From NCBI RefSeq assembly GCF_014203665.1, contig NZ_JACHJN010000006.1, positions 124,001 through 188,000 of the forward strand: DNA of 64,000 nucleotides, read 5' to 3'. This document shows positions 8,678-20,200 of this stretch, in pieces. The notes under the pieces are model-generated. The model was given only the letters and a program-made list of their open reading frames with translations, had not been told where the DNA came from and ran no database searches. The stretch comes from Saccharothrix tamanrassetensis (GTDB taxonomy: Bacteria; Actinomycetota; Actinomycetes; Mycobacteriales; Pseudonocardiaceae). The first letter of the stretch is position 1. Every line of letters starts with the position of its first letter. A program made the translations under genes and the position numbers.

Positions 8678-9099
8678 CTAGAGACCCCACGTCCGCCAGT
8701 TGACGGTCGTCGACCGCTCACCATCGGTGGCGACGAGGTCGTGGGCGGCCTTGATCACGTCGGCCAGCGGCAGCTCGGCGTCGGAGGGCCATTCCCGGTA
8801 TGGGCCTGGTGGTCGTAGAAGGCCGGGTCGCCGTCCGGGTCGCCGCCGTTGGTGGTGATGTAAGAGCCGGTGGCGTCGGCGTGGGCGATGAAGCCGCGGT
8901 CGGGGGCGATGCCCAACCGGATCGCCACCCAGCCCTCGGCCCACGGGTCGGGGCGGGCCAGTTCGACCATCGGCGGGACCGGGCCGTCCTGTGCGGCGAA
9001 GTCGGCGGCCATGCGTTCCAGCAGCACGTCGAGATCGGCCGCACTCGTGATCGGAGCTGGCACCTCGCCCCTCTTGTACCAAGCCATCAACGACGCCAC
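8678..9099 (-). pseudogene. Imm1-family immunity protein, frameshifted
   Basis: Reading the minus strand from GTG 9099 (GGAGG 8 nt upstream) gives MASLMAWYKRGEVPAP, a helix with LDVLLERMAADF, and a strand-rich middle ending YDHQAH near 8803. The frame then becomes nonsense, while the neighbouring frame supplies a coherent tail: YREWPSDAELPL, ADVIKAAHDLVATDGERS and TVNW, stopping at 8678. This start, middle and tail match the Imm1 layout, in which the protein ends with a conserved helix and a final V-x-W strand. The one-nucleotide-class frameshift lies at about 8797-8806. Imm1 proteins neutralise polymorphic toxins such as DddA-like deaminases; no intact toxin gene is adjacent. A sequencing error is the alternative to true decay. 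Confidence 0.65.
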
Positions 9100-9109
9100 G
9101 GCGGTTTCC

Positions 9110-9209
9110 TCCGGTGAACGTGAACCTCTTGTAGTAGCCGTCCGGGTCGTGCACGGTGAGCGTGTCCTGCGGACCGGCTGCTCTTGCGCCAGGTCCGGAC
9201 ACTGGTCAT
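9110..9209 (-). pseudogene. DUF397 protein remnant with internal deletion
   Basis: The minus strand from ATG 9209 reads MTSVRTWRKSSRSAG, the near-invariant N-terminus of DUF397 proteins, and its ATG overlaps the stop of the upstream Scr1 fragment (ATGA). After residue 15 that frame becomes basic nonsense and stops, while a second frame continues with DTLTVHDPDGYYKRFTFTGG, which resembles the usual DUF397 C-terminal VRDSKDPDGPxLRF block. The middle of the domain is missing, so this is an out-of-frame internal deletion. Compare the intact 53-residue DUF397 gene at 20981-21142. Confidence 0.65.
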
Positions 9210-9319
9210 CGGGCGATCTCCTCTCGAACTGCTGTGATCATCGACCGGGACTCACGCTCGGGCAGCGCCGGCTCGGAGAGCCGGTCGGCAACCTTCGTGT
9301 ACTCGTCGATGTCGTCAGT
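9206..9319 (-). pseudogene. C-terminal remnant of a Scr1/DUF5753-type XRE regulator
   Basis: The last 37 codons before the stop at 9206 read DDIDEYTKVADRLSEPALPE and then RESRSMITAVREEIA. This is the typical end of Scr1-type regulators (a short IDEYTxVADRL strand-helix, then SPEESRALI). Upstream of about 9320 the homology stops abruptly, exactly where the remnant of an unrelated LysR gene begins on the other strand. The helix-turn-helix part is gone. It is followed by a DUF397 start with ATGA overlap, which is the standard order of this pair. Confidence 0.6.
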
Positions 9320-9335
9320 ACCGTCCCGGTACCGG

Positions 9336-9556
9336 GCGCCGGGGAGGAGATGCTGGAGCACGTGGCGGCGGGTGCGGCGGTCTGCATCAGCCCCCGGTCG
9401 ATGGCCTCCTACTACCCGCGCCCGGACCTCGTGTGGCGGCCGATCACCGACATCCCGCCGCTGCGCATCGCTCTCGCCCGACCGGCGAGCAGCACCAACC
9501 CGCTGGTCGCCGACTTCGCCGAGGTGGTCGGCGAGCTGTCCGAAGTGGACGGCTAG
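9336..9556 (+). pseudogene. C-terminal remnant of a LysR-type regulator
   Basis: The plus strand reads EEMLEHVAAGAAVCISPRS, then YYPRPDLVWRPITDIPPLR and LVADFAEVVGELS before a TAG at 9556. This is the familiar last 70 residues of the LysR effector-binding domain (E-x-x-x-VAAGxGVxxxPxS...PVxDxPP). The DNA-binding domain and most of the effector domain are absent and no start codon fits. The breakpoint near 9320-9335 is shared with the Scr1 remnant on the other strand. Confidence 0.65.
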
Positions 9557-9609
9557 CGCCTGCGGCGACCAGCCGAGCAGGTCAGCGAGCCGAGGGTTGG
9601 AGAGCGGGG

Positions 9610-11646
9610 TCAGCGGGCTTCCCTGGTGCGCCACAGCACCAGCACGAAGTACGGCGTGCCGACCAGCGCGATGACCAGCCCGGCGGGCACCTGCGCGGGT
9701 GCGATCACGGTGCGGCCCAACGTGTCCGCCGCGCTGACCAGCACCGCGCCGATGGCCGCCGCCACCGGGAGCACCCGCGAGTGCCTGCCGCCGACGAGCG
9801 ACCGGGCCAGGTGCGGCGCGACGAGGCCGACGAACACCACCACGCCGATCGCGGACACCGCCGTGGCCGCCAGGATCCCCGCCGCGACCAGGATCGCCAG
9901 CCGTGACCGCTCGACCCGCATCCCCAGCACGCGCGGGGTGTCGTCGTCGAGGCTGTGCAGGTCCAGTTCCCGGTGCCGCGCCCACAGCAGCGGCGTCAGC
10001 ACCACCAGGGACAGCGCGACCGGCAGCACCTGCTCCAGGGTCCGCCCGTAGGTCGAGCCGGACAGCCAGGTCAACGCCTTCGCGGTGTTCCACGGGTCCG
10101 AGGTGACGATCAGCAGCGTGATCAGGGCCATCCCGCCCGACCACATGGCGATGCCGATGACCACCAACCGGTCCGGTGCCAGTCCGGAACGCCACGCCAG
10201 GCCGTAGACCAGGCCGAACGCCACCATCGCGCCGATCCCCGCCGCGCCCGCGATGGACCACGCCCCGGCCAGTGGCACGACCGTGATCAGCGTGATGGCA
10301 CCCACCCCGGCCCCGGCGGTGATGCCGAGCAGACCCGGTTCCGCCAACGGGTTCCGGCTCACGGACTGGATGCCGCAGCCCGACACGGCCAGCGCCGCGC
10401 CCGCCGCCAGCGCGGCCAGCACGCGCGGGAGCCGCTGGTCCAGCACGAAGGTCAGCGCGGTACCGGTGCGCCCGGCGAACCAGTTCAGCAGATCGCCCAG
10501 CAGCACCAGCCGATCGCCGGACATCAGCCCGACCACGGGCGCGGCGGCCAGCAGCGCGGCCAGCACCACGCCGACCGCCACCAGCCTGCCCCGCGACCCG
10601 GCCACGCCGACCCGCCCGGCGGGCGCCTGCCGCCCCGAGTGCCCAGCCGACGAACGGCCCCGCCGGGCGAGCCAGATCAGCACGACCGCACCGAGGATCG
10701 TCGTGGTGACGCCCGTCGGCACGCGCAGCGCCTCGGCCGAACCCATGACCGCGCGCAGCAGCACGTCCGCGCCGATCACCAGCAGCACACCGACCAGCCC
10801 GGACACCGGCAGCAGCACCCGGTGCCTGCCGAGCCCCGGCGCCAGCGGGATCAGCAGCCGGGTGATCACCGGGGCGCACAGCCCGACGAACCCGACCGGC
10901 CCGGCGACGGTCACCGCCGCCGCCGTCAGCGCCACGGTCAGCAGCACCGCGCCGATCCTGGTCCGCCGCACGCGCAGGCCGAGCACGGTCGCGTTGTCGT
11001 CGCCCAGCGCGAGGACGTCCAGCGACCGCCCCATCGCGATCAGCGCCACCACCGCGACCGCCACGACCGGCGTCATCCGCGCGGTGGCGTCGAGGTCGCT
11101 GACGGTCAGCGAGCCGCTGCCCCACGCGAACAGCCCGGTCGTCTCCTGCTCGTACATCAGCAGCAGCAGGATGGTCAGCGACTGCAACGTCAGCGCGACC
11201 GCCGAGCCGACCAGCACCAGCCGCGGACTGGCCGAACCACCACCGGAGAGCCCCAGCACCGCCGCCGCCGCGCCCAGCCCGCCGACGAACGCGGCGGCTC
11301 CGGCGGGCAGCGTCGGCAGGCTGACGCCGAACGCCGCGATCGCCACCACGGCCAGGTGCGCGCCCGCGTTGACGGCGAGCGTGTCCGGTGACGCCAACGG
11401 GTTGCGCGCCACCGACTGCATCCCCGCGCCCGCCACGCCGAGCGCGACACCGAGCAGCAGCGCGGTCAGCAGGCGTGGCACACGGGAGCCGGCGAGCACC
11501 GCGAGCGTTTCCGCGTCGCCTTGCCCGACAACGGCTTCGAGCACGTCGAGCACGCCGGTCGCGGACGTGCCCTGGGTGAGGTGGACGGCGGAGAGCGCGG
11601 CGATGAGCACCACGATCCCCGCCGTCACGGCGGTGGTCCGGAACAC
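9610..11646 (-). CDS. Fused siderophore ABC permease (double FecCD, FhuB-like)
   Basis: The 678-residue protein contains two FecCD permease units joined head to tail: the first up to about residue 335 (RNPLASPDTLAVNAGA, GDDNATVLGLRV, GPVGFVGLCAPVITRLL) and the second from about 345 to the end (RNPLAEPGLLGITAGA, DDDTPRVLGMRV, VVFVGLVAPHLARSL). Each repeat carries the coupling-helix glycine region, and about twenty transmembrane helices are expected in total, as in FhuB. It forms the membrane channel for ferric siderophore import. It begins with GTG, 1 nt after the stop of the binding-protein gene, and is the last gene of the iron operon. Confidence 0.92.
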   Translation of the reverse strand: MFRTTAVTAGIVVLIAALSAVHLTQGTSATGVLDVLEAVVGQGDAETLAVLAGSRVPRLLTALLLGVALGVAGAGMQSVARNPLASPDTLAVNAGAHLAVVAIAAFGVSLPTLPAGAAAFVGGLGAAAAVLGLSGGGSASPRLVLVGSAVALTLQSLTILLLLMYEQETTGLFAWGSGSLTVSDLDATARMTPVVAVAVVALIAMGRSLDVLALGDDNATVLGLRVRRTRIGAVLLTVALTAAAVTVAGPVGFVGLCAPVITRLLIPLAPGLGRHRVLLPVSGLVGVLLVIGADVLLRAVMGSAEALRVPTGVTTTILGAVVLIWLARRGRSSAGHSGRQAPAGRVGVAGSRGRLVAVGVVLAALLAAAPVVGLMSGDRLVLLGDLLNWFAGRTGTALTFVLDQRLPRVLAALAAGAALAVSGCGIQSVSRNPLAEPGLLGITAGAGVGAITLITVVPLAGAWSIAGAAGIGAMVAFGLVYGLAWRSGLAPDRLVVIGIAMWSGGMALITLLIVTSDPWNTAKALTWLSGSTYGRTLEQVLPVALSLVVLTPLLWARHRELDLHSLDDDTPRVLGMRVERSRLAILVAAGILAATAVSAIGVVVFVGLVAPHLARSLVGGRHSRVLPVAAAIGAVLVSAADTLGRTVIAPAQVPAGLVIALVGTPYFVLVLWRTREAR

Positions 11647-11647
11647 G

Positions 11648-12613
11648 TCAGGCGGTGACGGCCTCGACCAGCTGGTCGGCGACGTGGCCGACCGACCTGG
11701 GTCCGCCGAACGTCCAGGTGCCCGGCGCCAGCCGGACGATCTTCCGCGAGGTCACGAACGGCAGCCGCTGCCACACCGGGTTCTGCGCCAGGCCGGTGGT
11801 GAACACGTCCTCCTCGGAGGCGCTGTAGAACAGCACGGTCTTCGGGTCGGTCAGCGAGGTCAGGCCCTCGACGTCGGTCTGGCCCAGACCCCACTGCGGG
11901 TCGACCTGCCCGGTCCAGGCGTTCTTCAGGCCGACCTGCTCGGCGGCGTCGGAGACCAGCGATCCCTTGCCGAACGGCCGGATGTTGACCGTGCTGCCCT
12001 CCAGCCAGCCGTCCGCCATCACGAACGGCGTGCCGGTCACGCCCTTGGCCTCCACTGCCTTCCTGCCGTCGGCCAGCCTGGTGTCCAGGTCGGACAGCAG
12101 CTTGTCGCCCTCGGCGGACTTGCCGACCGCCTTGGCGATCATCCGGACGTCGTCCCGCAGCCGGTCGAGGTTGCGCGCGGCGTCACTGGCCTTCGTCACG
12201 ATCACGGGGACGTACTTCTCCAGCTGCCCCACCAGGGTGGTGTCCCGGCCGGACGCCATGATGATCACGTCGGGGTCGAGCGCGACGATGGCGTCCACGC
12301 TGGGTTCGTTGCGCTTGCCGATGTCCTTGACCGAGTCGTCGAGCGGCGCCACGGAGTTCCACGTCCGGTAGCCGGCGGTGTCCGCCACGCCGACCGGCAT
12401 GACGCCGAGCGAGGTGACGGTCTCGGCCTCGGCCCACTCCAGCGCGACGACCCGCTTGGCGGCGGCCTCCAGCTCGACGGCCTTGCCCCGCGAATCGGTG
12501 ACCGTCACCGGTCCGCCGGCGGCGTTCGTCCCGCTCGGGGAGGAGGGGGTCTCCGTCGTGCCGCAGGCGGTCAGCACGATCGCGGCAGCCGCGATCAGAG
12601 CAGGGATGCGCAT
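11648..12613 (-). CDS. Iron-siderophore substrate-binding lipoprotein
   Basis: Start at ATG 12613, giving 321 residues. A signal peptide ends in the lipobox IVLTACG, so the protein is an extracytoplasmic lipoprotein. The body shows the FepB/FecB pattern: VTVTDSRGKAVELEAAAKRVV, ALEWAEAETVTSLGVMPVGV, and DVDAIVALDPDVIIMASGRD-like motifs (here VDAIVALDPDVIIMASG). It captures a ferric siderophore and passes it to the fused permease encoded directly downstream. The order ATPase, binding protein, permease on one strand indicates a single iron-regulated operon. Confidence 0.9.
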   Translation of the reverse strand: MRIPALIAAAAIVLTACGTTETPSSPSGTNAAGGPVTVTDSRGKAVELEAAAKRVVALEWAEAETVTSLGVMPVGVADTAGYRTWNSVAPLDDSVKDIGKRNEPSVDAIVALDPDVIIMASGRDTTLVGQLEKYVPVIVTKASDAARNLDRLRDDVRMIAKAVGKSAEGDKLLSDLDTRLADGRKAVEAKGVTGTPFVMADGWLEGSTVNIRPFGKGSLVSDAAEQVGLKNAWTGQVDPQWGLGQTDVEGLTSLTDPKTVLFYSASEEDVFTTGLAQNPVWQRLPFVTSRKIVRLAPGTWTFGGPRSVGHVADQLVEAVTA

Positions 12614-12630
12614 GGTTCTCCGTTGTTCCT

Positions 12631-13452
12631 TCAGACGGGGCGGGGCGTGTGCCTGCCGAGCGGACGGCAGTGGATCGCGCCGGTGACGGGGTCGTTGGCG
12701 ACGTGCACCGTGACGCCGTACGCGCGGGTGAGGTGCCCGGTGGTCAGCACGTCGCCGACGTCGCCGCTCGCGACGACCCGGCCTTCGCTCAGCAGCACCA
12801 CCCGGTCGGCGATGATCGCGGCGTGGTCCAGGTCGTGCAGCACCACGCCGACCGCCACCCGGTGGTCGTCGGCGAGGTCGCGGACGACGTCGAGGACCTC
12901 GACCTGGTAGCGCAGGTCGAGGTGGTTGGTGGGCTCGTCCAACAGCAGGACGGAGGTCTGCTGGGCCAGGCAGGAGGCCAGCCACACCCGCTGCAGCTCA
13001 CCGCCGGACAGCTCGTCGACGCCGCGCCCGGCCATCGCGGACACGCCGGTCAACGCCATGGCCCGGTCGATCGCGGCGGCACCGTCCACGTCGACGCCCC
13101 GCCAGCCGGAGCGGTAGGGGTGGCGGCCGTAGGCCACCACGTCGCGCACCGAGACCCCGGACGGCGTGGGCCGCTGCTGGGTGAGCAGCGTGACGCTGCG
13201 GGCGAACTCCTTGCCGGACAAGGCCGATCCGTGCCACACCCGGCGCTCGCCGAGGTGCACGTCGCCGGTCTTCGGCTTGTGCAGGCGCGCCAGCGACCGC
13301 AGCACCGTCGACTTGCCGGAGCCGTTGGGCCCCACCAGCGCGGTCACCGTGCCTTCGCGCAGTTCCAGCGACACGCCGTGCACCACGGTCCGGTCGTGGT
13401 GCGCGAGCACCAGACCGCGACCGGCCAGCAGAGCGCCATCGCCATTCGACAT
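12631..13452 (-). CDS. Ferric-siderophore ABC transporter ATP-binding protein (FecE-like)
   Basis: A 273-residue ATPase with Walker A GPNGSGKST (about residue 39), Q-loop LTQQRPTPSGVSV, signature LSGGELQRVWLASCLAQ, Walker B VLLLDEPTNHLD and switch histidine in VLHDLDHA. It is the first gene of the siderophore uptake operon. The start at ATG 13452 is supported by family alignment (MSNGDGALLAGRGLVLAHHD precedes the first strand). No Shine-Dalgarno sequence precedes it; instead a TAGGCT hexamer inside the iron box ends 6 nt upstream, so the mRNA is probably leaderless. Confidence 0.92.
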   Translation of the reverse strand: MSNGDGALLAGRGLVLAHHDRTVVHGVSLELREGTVTALVGPNGSGKSTVLRSLARLHKPKTGDVHLGERRVWHGSALSGKEFARSVTLLTQQRPTPSGVSVRDVVAYGRHPYRSGWRGVDVDGAAAIDRAMALTGVSAMAGRGVDELSGGELQRVWLASCLAQQTSVLLLDEPTNHLDLRYQVEVLDVVRDLADDHRVAVGVVLHDLDHAAIIADRVVLLSEGRVVASGDVGDVLTTGHLTRAYGVTVHVANDPVTGAIHCRPLGRHTPRPV

Positions 13453-13470
13453 GAGGTGAGCCTAACCTAA
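13452..13470 (-). promoter_or_regulatory. IdeR/DtxR iron box controlling the siderophore uptake operon
   Basis: On the minus strand this reads TTAGGTTAGGCTCACCTCA, matching 17 of 19 positions of the palindromic IdeR/DtxR/DmdR1 consensus TTAGGTTAGGCTAACCTAA. Its last base is the first base of the ATPase start codon, and it contains the probable -10 hexamer TAGGCT. Iron-loaded IdeR bound here would block RNA polymerase, so the operon should be on only when iron is scarce. Confidence 0.85.
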
Positions 13471-13602
13471 TGAGAGGTATGGCCCATACGGGCGTGATCT
13501 ACTGCACTCAATGGCGGAGTCGATCACTCACGGCGGGTGAACCGAGGCCGTGAAGTGCGGACACGCTGGGCACTACCGCGTTGAGCCACTGGAGGGACAT
13601 GA

Positions 13603-15906
<2,304 letters not shown>

Positions 15907-15921
15907 CGGGAGCACCGCCCG

Positions 15922-15947
15922 CCCGGCCCGGCTCCCACCGGGCCGGG
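15922..15947 (+). terminator. Bidirectional hairpin between geosmin synthase and the serine hydrolase
   Basis: A perfect 10-bp stem CCCGGCCCGG / CCGGGCCGGG with a 6-nt loop sits between the convergent 3' ends of the two genes, so it can serve both. Confidence 0.7.
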
Positions 15948-15960
15948 CCGGTCCCGTCCG

Positions 15961-17124
15961 TCAGAGGTCCAGGCTGAAACCCGACGCCCCGAACTCGGCC
16001 TCGATGACCTTGTCGAGGACCGGGAATGACAGCCAGTCGTTGTTGGTGTGGACGGCCAGCGTGTGCCTGCCGTCGGTCGTGCCCATGACGAAGGTGCACG
16101 TGCCCACGCTCTGACCGGTGCCACCGCGCAGCTTCAGGCCGTTGGACAGGGTCAGCTCGTACAGCCCCAGGCCGTAGCGGGTGTTCGCCAGCCAGTGCGC
16201 GCCCTCGGTGGAGACCGTGGTCCACATCCGGCGGTGCTGGTCGGCCGGCAGCAGGCTGCCGGTGATCATCGCGTCGAAGAACACGATCAGCTCGTCCAGC
16301 GGCGCCACGACGTTGGCCGCACCCCAACCCCATGACGAGTTGAACTCGGTGGTGTCCAGGGGTGCGAGGTCCGGGTCCTCCATCATGGAGGGCCAGTTGT
16401 CCGGCGTGACGTCCTCGGGTCGCACGCCTTCCTTGAGGAACACCTTCGAGTAGGCCCGCGGGTGACGGCCCCGGTAGCCGGTCTCCTCGCGGTGGCGCGC
16501 GAACGTGTGCGCCAGCCCCAGCGGTCGCACGACGGTCCGGTCGACCTCGGACTCGAAGCTGTTGCCGGTGACCTTCTCCACGATCGCCGCGGCGAAGGCG
16601 AAACCGCCGTTGGAGTACCAGAACGCCTCTCCCGGCCGGTGGACCGGCGGTTGCGACAGGGCGAGCTTCAGCGCGTCCTCGGGCCGGTGGACGTCGAAGC
16701 GGTGCTCGGCGAACGCGGAGCGGATCGAGTAGCGGCGCTGCGCCTCCACGGCCATGCCGGTGGAGAACAGGCCGCTGGTGTTGGACAGCAGGTGCCGGAT
16801 GGTGACCTTGGTGCCGTCGTAGCCGTTCTCGGCCATCGCGCCCGGCAGCCAGTGGTCCACCGTGTCCTCGATGCCCAACCGTCCCTCGGCCTCCAGCCGC
16901 AACACCGTGGCGGCGGTGTACGCCTTGGAGATGCTGCCGGTGTGCAGCTGTTCACCCGGCACCCGCCGGGCGCCGGTGACGGTGTCGGCCAGTCCGGCGG
17001 AGCCGAACCAGGTCCCGTTCTCGTCCCGTACCTGGACGACGACGCTGGGAGCACCCAGGTCGTTCACCGCCGAGTCCATGGCGTCGCGCACCTTCTGACG
17101 TCCCGGGCTTTCGACGTGTGCCAT
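15961..17124 (-). CDS. Serine hydrolase, beta-lactamase/transpeptidase-like family
   Basis: Start at ATG 17124 (MAHVESPGRQKVRDAM), giving 387 residues. The penicillin-binding fold motifs are present: SxxK as SISK in HTGSISKAYTAAT (about residue 65), YxN as YSN in FWYSNGGFA (about 170) and an HTN triad late in the protein near 370. There is no signal peptide, so it may be cytoplasmic, like several EstB-type esterases and D-aminopeptidases. Alternatives are a carboxylesterase or a peptidase; beta-lactam resistance is unlikely. It lies 110 nt downstream of a large SARP regulator on the same strand. Confidence 0.82.
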   Translation of the reverse strand: MAHVESPGRQKVRDAMDSAVNDLGAPSVVVQVRDENGTWFGSAGLADTVTGARRVPGEQLHTGSISKAYTAATVLRLEAEGRLGIEDTVDHWLPGAMAENGYDGTKVTIRHLLSNTSGLFSTGMAVEAQRRYSIRSAFAEHRFDVHRPEDALKLALSQPPVHRPGEAFWYSNGGFAFAAAIVEKVTGNSFESEVDRTVVRPLGLAHTFARHREETGYRGRHPRAYSKVFLKEGVRPEDVTPDNWPSMMEDPDLAPLDTTEFNSSWGWGAANVVAPLDELIVFFDAMITGSLLPADQHRRMWTTVSTEGAHWLANTRYGLGLYELTLSNGLKLRGGTGQSVGTCTFVMGTTDGRHTLAVHTNNDWLSFPVLDKVIEAEFGASGFSLDL

Positions 17125-17174
17125 GTCGGTTCCTCTCGGATCGGAACCGTCCCGACGCGATCGCCGGACGGTCA

Positions 17175-17200
17175 ACCGTTGTCTCGTTCGACCCAACGGT
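17175..17200. promoter_or_regulatory. Inverted repeat in the leader of the serine hydrolase gene
   Basis: ACCGTTG and CAACGGT form a perfect 7-bp inverted repeat with a 12-nt spacer, 51-76 nt upstream of the hydrolase start codon in the gap after the SARP gene. The size and place suggest a regulator-binding site or promoter element. Which protein binds is unknown; the neighbouring SARP is one candidate, although SARPs usually bind direct repeats. Confidence 0.35.
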
Positions 17201-17234
17201 GCGCGTCCGCGATGACATCGGTCTTACACGGCGC

Positions 17235-20200
17235 TTATCCGGCCGAGGTGGGCGTGTGAGGCCGGGTCGCGAGGGCGTCGAGGCGGGCGATCGCGTCGGG
17301 ACGGGCCTGTCGGACGCCCGCGCGGTACGCCGCGTCGTAGCCGCGCCGGCCGAGTCGCCGGGTGAGTTCGGCGGCCAGCTCCCGCAGCTCCGGGTCGCCG
17401 TCGTCGAACGCACCGCGAATGGCCTGGCTCATGCCGAGGGCGGTCGCCGCGCCGGAGAGGTCGGCTTCGAGGAACAGCAGGTGGGCCAGCTGCTGCGCGG
17501 CCGAGGCGGGGTCGCCGTCGGTCCGGGCCGCCCGGATCGCGGCGGGCAGCAGCTCGCGGGCCCGCGCGGCGTCCCCGGTCGTCAGCCGCAGCGCCATCCG
17601 GGCCGGCGCCAGCGAGCCCTCCAGGTCCGCGGACCGCGACCGGCGCGCCAGCTCCGCCAGCCGGTCCAGCGCCCGCTCCGACCGATCCGGGTGGCCGGAG
17701 CGGCGGTGCAGCTCGGCGCGGCCCCGCAGCACCTCGACCTGCTCCGTGTACCGCCCGCCGCGCTCCCGTGCCAGCCGCTCGGCGGCGTCGACGTCGCGCC
17801 GGGCGTCGTCCAGGTCGCCGGCACGCATCCGCACGGTGGCCAGCGCCACCAGGAACGAGACCTCGTCCTGCGAGCCGGCCCCGGCGGTCAGCGCGATGCC
17901 GCGCTCCAGGTCGGCGACCGCCGCGTGGTGATCGCCCCGCACGGAGTGGACGCCCGCCCGGACGGCCAGCGACACCGCCGTCCACAGCCGGTCGCCGGTG
18001 TCGGCGAACTCGCGGGCCGCCCGCCCGGGTGCGGTGGTCATGGCCTCCCAGTCCCCGCCGTCCCTGGCGATGACGCCCTCCAGCAGCGCCATGCAGGCTC
18101 GGGCCCAACTGTCCGGACGGCTGCGCACCCGGCGGATCTCGGCGTCGACCAGTTCGCCAAGACCCAGCTGGTGCGCGATGGGCAGCGTCACCATCAGCAG
18201 CAGCGGGTACCGCTCCAGGGCGCCGCCGGCTGAACAGTCGGCGATCAGAACACGCACCCGTTCGGGGTCGGTGGTCGGAGCGCTTTCGCCGATCAGGGCG
18301 TCGATCGCGGTGAAGGCGGCCCGCGCGTCGCGGGGGAGCGCGTCGCCGAACGCGAGCGCCTCGGCGGTGAAGGACTCCGCACGGGCGTCGTAGCGCACCA
18401 CGTACCAATACCAGTGCAACAGGCCGAGCAGCCGCACCGCGGCGGACGGGTCACCGCCGTCGATCGCCGACCGCAGCGCGAACACCAGGTTGTCGTACTC
18501 GGCCGCGAGCAGCACCAGCGACGACGGCTGGTCGTGGGATCGCACCGACTGCTCGTGCTCGGCGGCCAGCGCGGCGAAGTGGCGCGTGAACCGGTCCCGG
18601 ACCGCCTCCCGCTCACCGGCCCGCGACAACTCGTCGATCGCGAAGGCGCGGATGCTCTCCAGCATCCGGTAGCCGTCGCCGCGCTGCTCCACCAGCGACT
18701 TGTCGACCAGCGAGCCGAGCACGTAGAACACGTCCTCGGACACCAGCAGCCGCCCGTCCGCGCAGACCGCCTCGACCGCGTCGACCGCGGTGGTGGCGGG
18801 GAAGATCGCCAGCCGCCGTGCCAGCACCCGTTCCCGGTCGGTCAGCAGCTCCCAGCTCCACCCGATCACCGCGCGCAGGGTGCGCTGTCGGGGCTGCGCC
18901 GCCCGGTTGCCCGTGGACAGCAGCCGGAACCGGTCGTCCAGCCGCCGGGCGATCTGGCCGATGCCCATCGACCGCAGCCGCGCCGCCGCCAGTTCCACGG
19001 CGAGCGGCAGGCCGTCGAGCCGGCGCACCACGTCCACCACCGGCTCCGCGGTGGACTCGTCGAGCGTGAAACCGGGCCGGACGGCCGCCGCGCGATCCAG
19101 GAACAGCCGCACCGCGGTCGACTCGGCGGCGTCGACCGGGTCCGCGCCCTCGGGCGGGACGTCGAGCGGCCCGAGGCGGGCCGACGCCTCACCCATGACC
19201 TCCAGCGATTCCCGGCTGGTGGCCAGGACGGTCAGCTGCGGCCGCGCCTCCAGCAGCCGCCGGGCGGTCCGGGCCACCTCGGCGACGACGTGCTCGCAGT
19301 TGTCCAGGACCAGCACGGCCTCGTCCCCGCCGAGCAGCTCGGCCACCCGGTCCAGCGGGTCGGCGGGGACGGGGCCGGCGGGCTGACCGGCACCCGCGCC
19401 GAGGGCGCCGAGGATCGCGCCGGCCACCCCTTGCGGACTCTCGACCCCGGCCAGCGGGACGAGCCAGAGCCGGCCGTCGCGCCGCGCCGGGTGCCGGGAC
19501 GCCGCCTCCACCGCCAGCCGGGTCTTCCCCACGCCACCCGGGCCGACCACGGTGACCAGCCGGGAGGTCTTCAGCAGCTCGGCCAGCAGCTCCAACTCGT
19601 CGGCACGGCCGACGAACGAGGTCAACCGCGACGGCAGCCGACCCGGCGCGGACCGGGCCGGGGCCGCCACCGGTCGGTCGAGTTCGCCGCGCAGCACCGC
19701 CACGTGGGTCTGCCGCAGCTCGGCGGAAGGATCGACACCGAGTTCGTCGGCGAGCCTGGCCCTGACGTCCTCGTACACGGCGAGCGCGTCCGACTGGCGG
19801 CCTGCCGCGCACAGGGCGCGCATCCGCAACGCGGCCAGGCGTTCCCGCAGCGGGTTGGCCGCGCACGCCGCCTCCACGTCGGGCAGCACCTCGGCGTGCC
19901 GGCCCAGGCGCAGTTCCGCTTCGAAGCGGCTCTCCCGGGCCGCTGCCCGCAGTTCCTCCAGCCGCACACCGGCCGTCCCGGCGTACGGGGCCGCGAGCAC
20001 GTCCTCGAACGCGGACCCGTGCCACAGCGCGAGCGCGTCCCCGAGCGTCGCCGCCGCCCGACCGGGCTCACCCGCCGCCAGCTCACGCCTGCCCCGCGCG
20101 GCCAGCACCTCGAACCGGTGCGCGTCCACGCCGTCGGCCGGGAGGGCGAGCCGGTAGCCCACCGCGGGCGACTCCACCACCCCGGCGTCCGGCAGCGCCC

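Noticed and set aside
9557..9609. Minus-strand translation SNPRLADLLGWSPQALAV next to the permease stop
   Set aside because: Too short to assign and outside any complete frame; probably more debris of the graveyard region.
13477..13489. GTATGGCCCATAC palindrome resembling the outer arm of the nested repeat
   Set aside because: Only about 10 bases are shared with the arm and the conserved flank is missing; it could be chance.
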